From positions 1 through 64,000 of the forward strand of contig NZ_BILX01000011.1 in the NCBI RefSeq assembly GCF_004000785.1: DNA of 64,000 bases, written 5' to 3'. Of this stretch, positions 1 through 9,154 are shown one piece after another. The stretch's first letter is position 1, and every line of letters starts with the position of its first letter. The notes below the pieces were generated by a model. That model was not told the DNA's origin. It saw nothing but the letters and a program-made list of their open reading frames with translations, and made no database searches. The DNA comes from Paenibacillus ehimensis NBRC 15659. Lineage in GTDB: Bacteria > Bacillota > Bacilli > Paenibacillales > NBRC-103111. The position numbers and the translations under genes are program-made.

Positions 1-1874
1 GCATCGCCTTCGAACGCCTGCTTCGCCGCGGGCTTCTGTCCCCGCACCTTCTCGACGATCAGGGCGGCAAAGCGCTCGACGTTCTTCATGAACGTCTCGT
101 GCGACGCCGCTCCACGCGCGATCTCGTTCAGCCGCCGCTCCCACTGCCCGGTCATCTCCGGCGACGTCAGCAGCTCGACGCCTGCGCCGCGGATCAGCTC
201 GACCGCCGTGCGGCCCTTCGGCGTAATCGCGATGCGCTTGCCCTGCATCACCACGTAGCCGACCTGCTTCAGCCGCTCGATGACCGATGCGCGCGTGGCC
301 GGCGTACCGAGCCCGGAATCCTTCATCGCGTCGCGCAGCTCCTCGTCCTCGATCTGCTTGCCCGCGCTTTCCATCGCCTTCAGCAGCGTGCCTTCGGTGT
401 ACGCCTTCGGCGGCTGGGTCTCCTTCTCCTTCGCCGCGCTGTCCTTGCACAGCACATCCTGCGCCGGATCGAGCGCGAACGGAGCGTCGGTCTCCTCCTC
501 GGCGACGGCATCCTCTTCCTGCTCACGGTCGGCTTTGGCCTTGCCCCGGGACGGCTTGTCCTTTTCCTTTTTCTGGTCGGCATAAATGACCTTCCAGCCC
601 AGGGACAGCAGCTGCTTGACCGTGCTCTTGAACCGTTCGCCCTCAGCCCACGTCACGATCGTATGAAGCTTGTACATCGCCGCGGGATAAAAATGCGACA
701 AAAACCGCCGTACGATCAAGTCGTACAGCTTTTGTTCGTCGGGCGCGAGCCCGTTTGGCATTTTGTGCGTCGGCAGAATCGCATGGTGATCTTCCACCTT
801 CGCCGGATTGCAGACCGCTTTGTTGTTTTTGTGCACCAGCTTTTTGTCCGCCTGCTGGACAAGCGGCGCATAGCCCGTCTTGCCGAGCTGGTCGAGCGCC
901 CGGTGCATCTCGGGAATGTTTTGCTCCGTCACATAGTTGGAGTTCGTCCGCGGGTAGCTGATCGCCTTATGCTTCTCGTAGAGCGCCTGGGCGAGATCGA
1001 GCGTTTTTTTGGCGGAAAATCCGAATTTCGCATTCGCTTCGCGCTGCAGTAAGGTCAGATCGTAGAGCTTGAACGGATACTCCTTCGTATCCTTCACGTC
1101 GTAGCTCTCGATCCGGCCGGTCTTCCCTTTGACCTTGGCAGCGAGCGCCGCCGCTTTCTCGCCGTCGGTCAGCTTGTCCCCCTGCCACAGCCCGCGGTAT
1201 TTGGTCTCCCCTTGCGTAAACCATGCTTCGACTTCGTAGTACTTGCTCGACGTAAACGCCTCGATCTCCTTCTGCCGGTCGTACAGAAGCGCCAGCACCG
1301 GCGTCTGCACCCGCCCGACGGACAGCAGCTCGCGGTGCTTCGTCGTAAACGCGCGCGAGCCGTTCATCCCAATCAGCCAATCCGCCTCGCTCCGCGCCCG
1401 GGCCGCCCTCGTCAGCGGCTCGAATTCCGCGCCCTCGCGCAGCTCGGCGAAGCCTTTGCGGATCGTCTCCGGCGTCAGGTCGGAGATCCACAGCCGCTTG
1501 ACCGGCTGGGACAGCTTCAGGTGCCGCTGGATGAGGGAAAAAATATGCTGCCCCTCCCGCCCGGCGTCGCAAGCGTTAATCAGCAGCGTGCTCCGTTTGG
1601 CCAGCTCGGCGATGACCTTAAGCTGGTCCTTCGTCTTCGGATTGGGCACCAGCTTGAACCGCTCCGGAATGATCGGCAAATCGTTGAAGTTCCATTTTTT
1701 GTATTTTTCATCATAGGCATCCGGTTCGGCGAGGCCGATCAGGTGCCCGATGGCCCAGGTGATAATATACTGTTCGCCTTCAATATGCGTGCGTTGATTT
1801 TTCGCCTTCGGCTCGATGGCGGCCGCAATATTGCGCCCCATGTCCGGCTTCTCGGCGATAACAAGCGTCTTCAT
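1..1874 (-). CDS. topB: DNA topoisomerase III, first paralogue (3' end outside window)
   Basis: Type IA topoisomerase that relaxes or decatenates DNA through a 5'-phosphotyrosine intermediate. Reading from the ATG at 1874, the frame stays open to base 1, so about 624 residues are present and the C terminus is missing. The TOPRIM domain begins MKTLVIAEKP (acidic E8) and continues with the DAGREGQ acidic motif. The catalytic tyrosine is about Y307 in ISYPRTNSNY. The frame has no internal stop. It differs clearly from the second topoisomerase III at 51432-53579, which resembles Bacillus subtilis TopB more closely. This copy has a short charged linker after the VRRFLSHF region and resembles the second topoisomerase III often seen in Bacillales or on plasmids. 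Any C-terminal zinc fingers lie outside the window. Confidence 0.93.
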   Translation of the reverse strand, partial: MKTLVIAEKPDMGRNIAAAIEPKAKNQRTHIEGEQYIITWAIGHLIGLAEPDAYDEKYKKWNFNDLPIIPERFKLVPNPKTKDQLKVIAELAKRSTLLINACDAGREGQHIFSLIQRHLKLSQPVKRLWISDLTPETIRKGFAELREGAEFEPLTRAARARSEADWLIGMNGSRAFTTKHRELLSVGRVQTPVLALLYDRQKEIEAFTSSKYYEVEAWFTQGETKYRGLWQGDKLTDGEKAAALAAKVKGKTGRIESYDVKDTKEYPFKLYDLTLLQREANAKFGFSAKKTLDLAQALYEKHKAISYPRTNSNYVTEQNIPEMHRALDQLGKTGYAPLVQQADKKLVHKNNKAVCNPAKVEDHHAILPTHKMPNGLAPDEQKLYDLIVRRFLSHFYPAAMYKLHTIVTWAEGERFKSTVKQLLSLGWKVIYADQKKEKDKPSRGKAKADREQEEDAVAEEETDAPFALDPAQDVLCKDSAAKEKETQPPKAYTEGTLLKAMESAGKQIEDEELRDAMKDSGLGTPATRASVIERLKQVGYVVMQGKRIAITPKGRTAVELIRGAGVELLTSPEMTGQWERRLNEIARGAASHETFMKNVERFAALIVEKVRGQKPAAKQAFEGD

Positions 1875-1972
1875 CCGTCAACTTTCCTCTCCTATGCCGA
1901 TGAAACTTGCAGCGTAAGGCACCGGCATTTGCAAGCCGTATTTCGAAAACGTGCTTCATCATATTATACCAT

Positions 1973-1981
1973 AACCCCCTT
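1973..1981 (-). promoter_or_regulatory. Extended -10 promoter for the first topB
   Basis: On the minus strand the sequence reads TGGTATAAT, a perfect -10 box with the TGn extension, about 100 bases before the topB ATG. No good -35 box is visible at 17-18 bases, as is common for extended -10 promoters. Confidence 0.5.
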
Positions 1982-2010
1982 CCCGTCGACCCGTTCCTTG
2001 GAAAAACACG

Positions 2011-2047
2011 CAAAAAAACGGCAGGCCGGTTGACCTGACCGACCTGC
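2011..2047 (-). terminator. Rho-independent terminator after the P450 gene
   Basis: On the minus strand GCAGGTCGGT pairs with ACCGGCCTGC (a single G-T pair) around a 7-base loop, and the hairpin is followed by CG and a run of seven T. It lies 14 bases past the P450 stop codon. Confidence 0.85.
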
Positions 2048-2060
2048 AGAGGCGCTAATC

Positions 2061-3260
2061 CTAAACAGTGATCAGCAGCTCTTTGATCCCGTAGGCGAAC
2101 GAGCTTTCAAGCGGCTTTAAAGTAAAACCCGCGCTTAACCGGAAGTCGGGATACCGCCGGATCCATGCCTTTAAGGCGATCTCCGCTTCCATGCGCGCCA
2201 GCGGTGCCCCGAGACAAAAATGGATGCCCCGGCCAAAGGCCATGTGCGGATTCGGCTTGCGCGGCACCACGAACCGCTCCGAATCCTGAAAATGCTTTTC
2301 ATCGCGATTGGCCGCGCCCATCCAGGCGATGACGTATTCCCCTGCGCGCAGCTTTTTCCCTCCCAGGGTGACGTCTTCCTTTACATAACGGAAAACCGAT
2401 TGAACCGGCGAACGGAAGCGCAGCACTTCTTCAATGGCCGCAGGCACCAATTCGTCCGGCTGATTTTTGATTTGCCGGTACACCTCCGGGTATTCCAAAA
2501 ACGTGTAGATCGCATTGGTAATCAAGTTGGTCGTAGTTTCGTTTCCGGCAATGAGCAGCAGTATGCAAAACCCGACGATTTCCTCCTCCGTCAAGCTCTC
2601 TCCGTTCACGCTGGCCTCAAGCAGCACGGAAATGATGTCGTCTGCGGGCTCCTGTTTTTTCAGCTCGATGATTTCCTTGAAATAAGCGTAAAGCTCCCCG
2701 ACCACCTGCTGCTGCTTCCGGTGCTGCTCGTTGATGGCTTCTTCGCTGTTGTTGGCCGGCCCGGCAACGGCCTGGTCCGACCAATCCTTAAATTTCCGCT
2801 TGTCTTTCGCAGGAACTCCAAGCATGGCGGCGATCACCAGAACCGGAAGCGGGTAAGATAGTTGCTCGACAAGGTCGATTTCCCGTTCTCCTCCGGCAGC
2901 ATCCAACAATTCGTCGGTAATTGCCTGAATCCGCGGTTCCCAATCCTTCATCGCCTTGGGAGTAAAAGCTCTGTTGACAATGTCGCGCATCTGCGTGTGC
3001 TTCGGCGGGTCAAGATTGAGAAGGCTGTTCTCGAACAGCGACTTCCCGTCGCGAAAAATACGGGACGAAAAGATCTCCTTCCGATCCAATACCGTTTTCA
3101 CTTCCTCGTAGCTGAAAACATCCCACGTACGGCGCTCCTCATCCCAACGGACGGGGGACTCTTCTCTCATTTTGCGATACCATCGGAACGGGTTGAAACG
3201 CTCCTCCGGGGTGCTGAGCTCGCGGACTTGACCAAAATCGATAATCGCGGACTTTTCCAT
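2061..3260 (-). CDS. Cytochrome P450, CYP109-like
   Basis: Soluble haem-thiolate monooxygenase of 399 residues. Visible motifs are the I-helix AGNETTTN oxygen-activation motif, the K-helix ExxR as EEVLR, and the haem-binding loop [12 protein letters not shown] with the cysteine ligand at about C349. The overall sequence resembles B. subtilis YjiB (CYP109B1), a broad-range hydroxylase of fatty acids and terpenoids, so a similar substrate range is possible but not shown. The ATG at 3260 follows a GAGGAGG site. No ferredoxin or reductase gene is adjacent, so redox partners must be encoded elsewhere. A TetR gene is divergently transcribed and an inverted repeat overlaps the P450 -10 box, so substrate-induced derepression is likely. 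Confidence 0.93.
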   Translation of the reverse strand: MEKSAIIDFGQVRELSTPEERFNPFRWYRKMREESPVRWDEERRTWDVFSYEEVKTVLDRKEIFSSRIFRDGKSLFENSLLNLDPPKHTQMRDIVNRAFTPKAMKDWEPRIQAITDELLDAAGGEREIDLVEQLSYPLPVLVIAAMLGVPAKDKRKFKDWSDQAVAGPANNSEEAINEQHRKQQQVVGELYAYFKEIIELKKQEPADDIISVLLEASVNGESLTEEEIVGFCILLLIAGNETTTNLITNAIYTFLEYPEVYRQIKNQPDELVPAAIEEVLRFRSPVQSVFRYVKEDVTLGGKKLRAGEYVIAWMGAANRDEKHFQDSERFVVPRKPNPHMAFGRGIHFCLGAPLARMEAEIALKAWIRRYPDFRLSAGFTLKPLESSFAYGIKELLITV

Positions 3261-3301
3261 AAATACGCCTCCTCAAATGAACTTTGTGTTGATTAATGAT
3301 C

Positions 3302-3320
3302 ACACTGTCTATTATAGTGT
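3302..3320. promoter_or_regulatory. Putative TetR operator over the P450 -10 box
   Basis: Inverted repeat ACACT-N9-AGTGT. On the minus strand it contains a perfect TATAAT (3311-3316) about 50 bases before the P450 start. Its position between a TetR gene and its divergent neighbour makes it the best operator candidate. The arms are only 5 bases, so support is moderate. Confidence 0.45.
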
Positions 3321-3433
3321 TAATTGGAGACGATACCATGGACAGTCCGGCGGAAAATGTCTACTAAACAGCCCGAAATCAGCCTATATTTGACAACTTT
3401 TACACAATATATCGAGCGAAAGGATGGAAGGAA

Positions 3434-4042
3434 GTGTCCGAGAATACGAACGATCCCCGAATTGTCCGGACGATGCACATGCTGCGGGAGGCGCTGCTTG
3501 AGCTGATGGAGGAGCAAGGCTTCGAACGAATCACGGTGAAGGATATCACGTCAAAAGCGGGGCTGAACCGGGGTACCTTTTATTTGCATTATGCCGATAA
3601 ATACGATCTTCTGGAGAAAACCACCGAAGACATGATGCAGGGGCTCCGACAGATCGCCCAAACGTTCGATCCGCTGGATCTGGTCCTGCACGAGTCCCCG
3701 GATACCCCCTTTCCGTTCACGGTCCGGCTGTTCGAATATTTCGGCAAGCATGTACGCTTTTTCAGCGTGATGCTGGGGCCGAAGGGGGACCCGGCCTTTT
3801 CATCGAAATTCCAAGAGTTCATGCGGGTTCATTTATTGGACAAGTTCAACGAATTTCACCACAGCGAAGACCATGTGCCGGTGCCGTGGGATTATTTGAC
3901 GGCCTATTTAATCTCCGCGCATCTGGGCATCGTTCAATATTGGCTTGAACAGGGCTGTAAACATACGCCATGGGACATAGCCTTGATGTTCACGCGCATG
4001 ACCCAACTCAGCCCTATACAATCCGCAGGCTTGAAAAAGTAA
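3434..4042 (+). CDS. TetR/AcrR family transcriptional regulator
   Basis: 202-residue DNA-binding repressor. The N-terminal helix-turn-helix covers roughly residues 13-60 (ITVKDITSKAGLNRGTFYLH). The C-terminal half is the ligand/dimer domain of the kind found with DhaS-type TetR proteins. The start is GTG at 3434 after a GGAAGGAA site. It is divergent from the P450 gene across about 170 bases that contain the ACACT-N9-AGTGT repeat, so it probably represses the P450 and perhaps itself. The inducer is unknown. Confidence 0.9.
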   Translation: MSENTNDPRIVRTMHMLREALLELMEEQGFERITVKDITSKAGLNRGTFYLHYADKYDLLEKTTEDMMQGLRQIAQTFDPLDLVLHESPDTPFPFTVRLFEYFGKHVRFFSVMLGPKGDPAFSSKFQEFMRVHLLDKFNEFHHSEDHVPVPWDYLTAYLISAHLGIVQYWLEQGCKHTPWDIALMFTRMTQLSPIQSAGLKK

Positions 4043-4044
4043 AA

Positions 4045-4067
4045 AGACAGCCCGCTTCAGGCTGTCT
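4045..4067. terminator. Bidirectional terminator between tetR and fumC
   Basis: AGACAGCC and GGCTGTCT form a perfect 8-base stem with a 7-base loop, with A-rich and T-rich flanks. It sits between two convergent stop codons (4042 and 4076). Confidence 0.75.
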
Positions 4068-4075
4068 CTTCCCGT

Positions 4076-5464
4076 TTATTCTTTCGGATGAATCATTTCC
4101 TCCGGACGCACGATCGCCACGAATTGCTCCTCCGTCAAATAGCCGCTCCGGATCGCCGCTTCCTTGAGCGTTAGTCCTTCCTTGTGCGCCGATTTGGCGA
4201 TTGCTGCCGCTTTCTCGTAGCCGATATGCGGGTTCAGCGCCGTAACCAGCATCAGCGATTCGTCCAAGTACCGCTGAATGACCTCGCGGTTCGGCTCGAT
4301 GCCGACGGCGCAGTGCTCGTTGAACGAATCCATCGCGTCCGCGAGCAGACGGACGGACTGCAGGTAGTTGTGAATAATGACCGGCTTAAATACGTTCAAT
4401 TCGAAATTTCCTTGACTGGCCGCAAAGCCGATCACCGCATCGTTGCCCATCACCTGGCAGGCGACCATCGTCATCGCTTCGCTCTGGGTCGGGTTCACCT
4501 TGCCCGGCATAATCGAGCTGCCCGGTTCGTTCTCCGGGATGCGCAGCTCGCCGATGCCGCAGCGCGGGCCGCTCGCCAGCCACCGGACATCGTTGGCGAT
4601 CTTCATCAGATCGGCGGCTAGCGCTTTGATTGCGCCGTGGCTATATACGATTTGATCGTGGCTGGTCAGTCCGTGAAATTTATTCTCGGCCGAGACGAAG
4701 GTTTCTCCCGTATAGCGGGAAATTTCCTCGGCAACCGTCTCGCCGAATTTCGGATGGGCGTTCAATCCCGTTCCGACGGCCGTGCCGCCGATCGCCAGCT
4801 CCCGCATCGGCTCCAAGCTTTCGCGGATCATTCGCTCCGTTTTCTCCAGCATGGCCCACCAGCCGCTGATTTCCTGCCCGAGCGTCAGCGGTGTCGCATC
4901 CTGCAGATGCGTACGACCGATTTTGACGATATCCGCAAATTCCTTGGCTTTATTGCCGAGCGTTTCCTTGAGCCGTTGAAGGGAGGGCAGCAGCTGCTGC
5001 CGCACCGCCAGCACACCGGCGATATGCATCGCGGTCGGGAACGTATCGTTCGAGCTTTGCGAGCGGTTCACGTCGTCGTTCGGGTGAATCCGCAGCCCGT
5101 TTCCCTTCGCTTCGAGCAACTGCGACGCCCTTCTCGCGATAACTTCGTTCGCATTCATGTTGGACTGCGTGCCGCTGCCGGTCTGCCATACGACGAGCGG
5201 AAAATGGTCGTCCCATTGTCCGCTGCTGACTTCATCGGCCGCTTGGGCGATCGCTTCCGCCTTTTCCGGCTCCAGCTTGCCCAGCTTCAGGTTCGCTGCG
5301 GCAGCCCCCTTCTTCAGCAGCGCGAACGCCCGGACGATTTCCAGCGGCATCCGCTCCGTGCCGATCTTGAAATTCTCCTTGCTCCGCTGGGTTTGAGCGC
5401 CCCATAATTTGTCCGCAGGCACTTGAATTTCGCCCATCGTGTCTCTTTCGGTTCGGAATTCCAT
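4076..5464 (-). CDS. fumC: Class II fumarate hydratase
   Basis: TCA-cycle enzyme interconverting fumarate and L-malate, an iron-independent homotetramer. 462 residues from the ATG at 5464. The family signature [11 protein letters not shown] is present, as are the [13 protein letters not shown] and [11 protein letters not shown] active-site segments and the [12 protein letters not shown] stretch, which together separate it from aspartase and argininosuccinate lyase with good confidence. An upstream in-frame GTG at 5473 is rejected because it overlaps the ribosome binding site AAGGAGGGTG, which is correctly spaced for 5464. Monocistronic, converging on the tetR gene and sharing its terminator. 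Confidence 0.95.
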   Translation of the reverse strand: MEFRTERDTMGEIQVPADKLWGAQTQRSKENFKIGTERMPLEIVRAFALLKKGAAAANLKLGKLEPEKAEAIAQAADEVSSGQWDDHFPLVVWQTGSGTQSNMNANEVIARRASQLLEAKGNGLRIHPNDDVNRSQSSNDTFPTAMHIAGVLAVRQQLLPSLQRLKETLGNKAKEFADIVKIGRTHLQDATPLTLGQEISGWWAMLEKTERMIRESLEPMRELAIGGTAVGTGLNAHPKFGETVAEEISRYTGETFVSAENKFHGLTSHDQIVYSHGAIKALAADLMKIANDVRWLASGPRCGIGELRIPENEPGSSIMPGKVNPTQSEAMTMVACQVMGNDAVIGFAASQGNFELNVFKPVIIHNYLQSVRLLADAMDSFNEHCAVGIEPNREVIQRYLDESLMLVTALNPHIGYEKAAAIAKSAHKEGLTLKEAAIRSGYLTEEQFVAIVRPEEMIHPKE

Positions 5465-5575
5465 CGTTAGCACCCTCCTTGATATAAGTACATCTTAAGA
5501 TTACCCATCTTGGAAAAAATTAAAAAGCCTTGGGCGCTCGCCGGATCGACCGGCAGCTTCCGCATATCGGGCCGC

Positions 5576-5612
5576 AGGCCGTGGAAAAAGATTGATTTTT
5601 TTGCGGCCTTTT
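5576..5612 (+). terminator. Terminator-like hairpin upstream of the OYE promoter
   Basis: AGGCCG pairs with CGGCCT, with an internal AAAAA/TTTTT pairing, followed by TTTT. On the plus strand it looks like an intrinsic terminator, yet no plus-strand gene precedes it. It may insulate the next promoter from read-through. Confidence 0.4.
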
Positions 5613-5648
5613 GATTAAATCAACTTAACATACATAATAGTATACTAT
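5611..5648 (+). promoter_or_regulatory. Promoter region with two palindromes before the OYE gene
   Basis: TTGATT (5611-5616) and CATAAT (5633-5638) are spaced 16 bases apart, a plausible sigma-A promoter. TTGATTAAATCAA (5611-5623) and ATAGTATACTAT (5637-5648) are both inverted repeats lying over the -35 and -10 regions. This suggests a repressor site, as is common for electrophile-inducible OYE genes. The regulator is not identified. Confidence 0.4.
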
Positions 5649-5676
5649 ATTTCCAAAGAAAGGTCGAATCCGTCTT

Positions 5677-6801
5677 ATGAATCCACGGTATGCCCCTTTG
5701 TTCGAACCGCTCGCGCTGCGAAGCGGCATCACGCTTGACAACCGGATCGTCGTAGCGCCGATGACCCACTATACGTCCCGTCCGGACGGAACCTTGACGG
5801 ACGAGGAGCTGCATTTTATCGCCCGGCGTTCCAAAGGCGCCGGCATGGTCGTTACGGCCTGCGCCTACATCGCCCCGGGAGGAAAAGGCGTCGCCGGGGA
5901 GCCCGCGGCCGACCGCGACGAAATGATACCGGAGCTGAGACGGTGGGCCCGGGTTATTCAAGCGCAAGGCACGAAAGCGGTGCTGCAGCTTCATCATAGC
6001 GGGCGAAACGCGGCCCCCGGACTCGTTCCGAACAGCGACGTCGTCGGTCCGAGCGCGGTAAAGGATGAAGCCGGAGGGTTCGTCCTCCCCCGGGCTCTGA
6101 CGCCGTATGAGATCGAGGAGCTGATCCGGCAGTTCGGAGACGCCGCGCGCCGCGCCGTTATCGCCGGATTCGACGGCGTCGAGATCCATGGCGCTTTCGG
6201 CTTGCTGCTCCAGCAGTTTTATTCGCCGCACGGGAACCGCCGCCAGGATCGATGGGGCGGGAGCGTCGAGAAGCGATTGACCTTTCCTCTCGCAGTCATC
6301 GACGAGGTGAAAAAAGCCGTGGCCACCCATGCTGATCGACCGTTCATCGTCGGGTACCGCTTTACTCCCGAGGAAGCGACAACGCCGGGGCTTACGATGG
6401 CCGACGCGCTGCGCTTGGCCGATGCGCTGGCGGAGCGGGAGCTGGATTACCTTCATGTGCTGACGAACGATTACCGCTCCCGGCCGCGCCGCGGGGCTGA
6501 CAGTACCCGTACCCGCCTTGAGCTGATCAAGGAAGTTGTCGGAAGCCGTGCGCCGGTCATCGGCGGCGGCTCGATCTACACGGCGGATGAAGCGTTGGAA
6601 GCGTATGAAACCGGCGTAGACCTCATTTCGCTCGCCCGCGGGCTGGTGATCGATCCCGACTGGATCGAGAAGATCAAGCAAGGCCGCGAAACGGATATCG
6701 AAACGATGCTCCGGGCTGACGCGCAACAGCGTCTCGTGATCCCGGATCCGCTCTGGCAGATGATTTGGGGGGATCCCGGGTGGTTTCCGGGCACTTCTTG
6801 A
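5677..6801 (+). CDS. NADH:flavin oxidoreductase, old yellow enzyme family
   Basis: 374-residue FMN enzyme with a TIM-barrel fold that reduces activated double bonds or other electrophiles using NAD(P)H. The N terminus LFEPLALRSGITLDNRIVVAPM is typical of the family, QLHHSGR lies in the FMN site, and GFDGVEIHGAFGLLLQQF followed by N-R-x-D-x-W-G-G-S is the characteristic barrel segment. It lacks the C-terminal FeS/FAD half of 2,4-dienoyl-CoA reductases, so it is of the short YqiG/YqjM type. The substrate cannot be read from sequence. The upstream region carries two palindromes (5611-5648), so regulation by an electrophile-sensing repressor is plausible. Confidence 0.9.
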   Translation: MNPRYAPLFEPLALRSGITLDNRIVVAPMTHYTSRPDGTLTDEELHFIARRSKGAGMVVTACAYIAPGGKGVAGEPAADRDEMIPELRRWARVIQAQGTKAVLQLHHSGRNAAPGLVPNSDVVGPSAVKDEAGGFVLPRALTPYEIEELIRQFGDAARRAVIAGFDGVEIHGAFGLLLQQFYSPHGNRRQDRWGGSVEKRLTFPLAVIDEVKKAVATHADRPFIVGYRFTPEEATTPGLTMADALRLADALAERELDYLHVLTNDYRSRPRRGADSTRTRLELIKEVVGSRAPVIGGGSIYTADEALEAYETGVDLISLARGLVIDPDWIEKIKQGRETDIETMLRADAQQRLVIPDPLWQMIWGDPGWFPGTS

Positions 6802-6848
6802 AGAAGCTCTTGCAAAAAGCGGCAATCGGATGTTTAAAATCCCTTATT

Positions 6849-6857
6849 TGGTATAAT
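6849..6857 (+). promoter_or_regulatory. Extended -10 promoter (TGGTATAAT)
   Basis: Perfect TGn-TATAAT about 70 bases before the ATG at 6928. The -35 position is poor, so activity would rest on the extended -10. Confidence 0.5.
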
Positions 6858-6927
6858 CCGCCTTTTTCGTGTACACACTAACCTACGTTTCTCCTTTTAA
6901 CGATTCGAATCGGAAGAGGTCTTTCTT

Positions 6928-8358
6928 ATGTCAACGAAATGGGCTTGGTTTATGCTCGGTTCGTTTGCCGGGTCGCTTGCGGCCGTCGTTCTTTCCGGCA
7001 TGCTCGCCCTACTGTGCTCGAGGAGCATCATCAAGTGGATCGTCGGGCGTTTTACGAAACGGCTGATGTCCAATCCTTACGAGTCCAATATCTGGGAAGT
7101 GGTCACGGCGATGACCCGGATCAGTCCCATTACTGTCGTTGAAAACAGCATCCGCGCCGCTTCCGGCGCTGTGATCGAGCGCCCGTTCGGAAGCCCGCGC
7201 AAGTTCCTCCATTTTGAGGGACTCGTGTTCTCTCCCGCACAATTATCCGTGCTTCCGACACAAGAAGACGTGGAAATCGATATGACAACCGTGATTGGCC
7301 CCAAGGCAAAAAAGCCGTTGGTGCTCGATATCCCGATCCTCGCCGCAGGAATGGGCTATGGCGTAGGCTTGAACGAAAAGGTAAAAATCGCCATCGCCAA
7401 AGGAACAGCCAACGTCGGAACAAGCACGAATACGGGCGAAGGCGGCTTTCTGCCTGAGGAGCGGCAAAACGCAAAATATTTGATCATTCAGTACAACTCC
7501 GGCCACTGGTCCAAATCGCCGGAAATTTTAAAGCAAGCCGATGCGATTGAAATCCGCTTCGGTCAGGGGGCGCTTGCCGGCACCGCAAGCGTTCTGCAAG
7601 CCGCAGATCTGGAGGGACGAGCCAGCGAGATTATGCAAGTGCAGGGCGAGGACATCACCGTCATTCCGAGCCGGCATAAAGATATTTCGAGCCCTGCGGA
7701 GCTGAAGCAAGTGGTGGAACGCCTCCGTCAGTTGACCGGCGGTGTTCCGATCGGCGTCAAAATTTGCGCGAGCGCGGTGATGGAGCAAGATCTGGAAATC
7801 GCGATTCAGGCCGGCGTCGACTTTATCAGCCTCGACGGCGGTCAAGCGGGGACGAAAGGCGGCGCGCCGATTCTGGAGGACGATTTCGGGCTGCCGACGA
7901 TCTACGCCTTATCACGCGCAGTTCGTTACCTTCGCAAACGGGGCGCAAAGGATTCGATCAGCCTGCTGACCGGAGGCGCGTATTCGCAGCCTGGCGAATG
8001 CCTCAAAGCGATCGCCTTGGGAGCTACCGGCGTGTATATGGGCACCTCGCTGCTTTGGGCCATGACGCATGATCAAGTCAAGAAAGCGATGCCTTGGGAG
8101 CCTCCGACACAGCTTGCCTGGTATACCGGTTCTTTAAAGGAACGGTTTAACGAAGAAGAAGCCGCTGTTTATTTGGAAAACTTTTTAAACTCTTGCACGG
8201 ACGAAATGAAACTTGCGATCAGCGCGCTCGGCAAACGCGCTTTGCGGGAAGTCAATTCCGACGATATGGTTGCCCTCGATGCGTGGACCAGTCATGTGAC
8301 CAAAGTAAGATTGGCCTATGAGCCTTGGGACAAGCCGGGAACGAATCCCCATGGATGA
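6928..8358 (+). CDS. Membrane-anchored FMN-binding glutamate synthase family protein
   Basis: 476 residues. Residues 6-30 form a hydrophobic segment (MLGSFAGSLAAVVLSGMLAL), so the protein is probably tethered to the membrane. The remainder is the alpha/beta barrel of the glutamate synthase large-subunit central domain, with LDIPILAAGMGYG, GTSTNTGEGG, the GVPIGVKICAS strand and FISLDGGQAGTKGGAP. It lacks the glutaminase domain, the cysteine cluster and the beta-helix of true GltB, so it should not be called glutamate synthase without evidence. It is probably an FMN- or NAD-linked oxidoreductase of unknown substrate. It is followed after 25 bases by the DUF2071 gene and may share its transcript. 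Confidence 0.85.
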   Translation: MSTKWAWFMLGSFAGSLAAVVLSGMLALLCSRSIIKWIVGRFTKRLMSNPYESNIWEVVTAMTRISPITVVENSIRAASGAVIERPFGSPRKFLHFEGLVFSPAQLSVLPTQEDVEIDMTTVIGPKAKKPLVLDIPILAAGMGYGVGLNEKVKIAIAKGTANVGTSTNTGEGGFLPEERQNAKYLIIQYNSGHWSKSPEILKQADAIEIRFGQGALAGTASVLQAADLEGRASEIMQVQGEDITVIPSRHKDISSPAELKQVVERLRQLTGGVPIGVKICASAVMEQDLEIAIQAGVDFISLDGGQAGTKGGAPILEDDFGLPTIYALSRAVRYLRKRGAKDSISLLTGGAYSQPGECLKAIALGATGVYMGTSLLWAMTHDQVKKAMPWEPPTQLAWYTGSLKERFNEEEAAVYLENFLNSCTDEMKLAISALGKRALREVNSDDMVALDAWTSHVTKVRLAYEPWDKPGTNPHG

Positions 8359-8383
8359 CGAGCTGCAGAAAGGGAGGTTCGAG

Positions 8384-9103
8384 TTGAATACGACGCAGCC
8401 CGCTTTTCGATGGACGATGAAGCAGACCTGGGAGCATTTCTTATTCGCCCATTGGCCCGTTCCGGTCGATGCGATCCGTTCCTTTGTGCCTGAGGCGCTG
8501 GGTATCGACACTTGGGATGGAAAGGCGTGGATCGGCATCCTCCCCTTCCGCATCGGCGGAATACGGTTAAAATACATGCCTTCCCTGCCCTGGATGCGCT
8601 CGTTTCCGGAGATTAACGTCCGTACGTATGTCCGGTCGGGCGGGGAATCCGCCATCTTTTTTTTGTCCATGGACGCTTCCCATCCCCTGCTTGTTCCTAT
8701 CGCCAAGCAGTGGTACCGGCTTCCGTACCATCAAGCGAAGATGCGCTTCCGCGCGGACGGCCGCAGCATTGCGGTTCAAAGCCGGCGGCTGTCGGCCTCC
8801 CGGCCGGAAGAAGCCTTCCGCGCCGTATACCGCCCTGTCTCCACCCCGTTCGCCGCCCGGCAAGGAACGCTCGAATATTGGCTGATGGAGCGCTATATCT
8901 ACTATTGCCGATGCGGACGCAGCGGCGGACTGTACCGGGGACAGGTCGTTCACGCCCCATGGGAGCTGCAAATGGCCGAAGCGGATTTCCGTTGCGGGAC
9001 ATTGACGCGCGGATTCGGATTGGACCTGGGGACCCCCGCTCTGCTCCATTACTCCCGGGGAACCCGCGCCCTTATCGGTCCATGCCGCAAGGCGCGGGAA
9101 TAA
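8384..9103 (+). CDS. DUF2071 (YqjF-like) protein
   Basis: 239 residues, function unknown, family DUF2071 as in B. subtilis YqjF. The family pattern is visible: MKQTWEHFLFAHWPVP near the N terminus, WDGKAWIGILPFRI, and a late PWELQMAEADF segment. A TTG start at 8384 is preferred because AGGGAGG (8371-8377) sits 6 bases before it. The upstream ATG at 8351 overlaps the previous gene and has no site. Probably cotranscribed with the glutamate-synthase-like gene. Confidence 0.8.
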   Translation: MNTTQPAFRWTMKQTWEHFLFAHWPVPVDAIRSFVPEALGIDTWDGKAWIGILPFRIGGIRLKYMPSLPWMRSFPEINVRTYVRSGGESAIFFLSMDASHPLLVPIAKQWYRLPYHQAKMRFRADGRSIAVQSRRLSASRPEEAFRAVYRPVSTPFAARQGTLEYWLMERYIYYCRCGRSGGLYRGQVVHAPWELQMAEADFRCGTLTRGFGLDLGTPALLHYSRGTRALIGPCRKARE

Positions 9104-9120
9104 ACGGCGGCTCCGCCGTT
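9103..9120. terminator. Terminator between DUF2071 gene and ger operon
   Basis: AACGGCG/CGCCGTT stem with a 4-base loop followed by ATTTTATTT on the plus strand. On the minus strand the tail is TTTATT, so it can serve both converging transcripts. A second small hairpin CCGTAAC/GTTACGG followed by CTTTTTC lies at 9142-9166. Confidence 0.7.
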
Positions 9121-9154
9121 ATTTTATTTCGAATCTACGGACCGTAACCTGCCG

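Noticed and set aside
5620-6825. 401-codon frame on the minus strand
   Set aside because: Antisense to the OYE gene, whose motifs are unambiguous; no ribosome site or family features.
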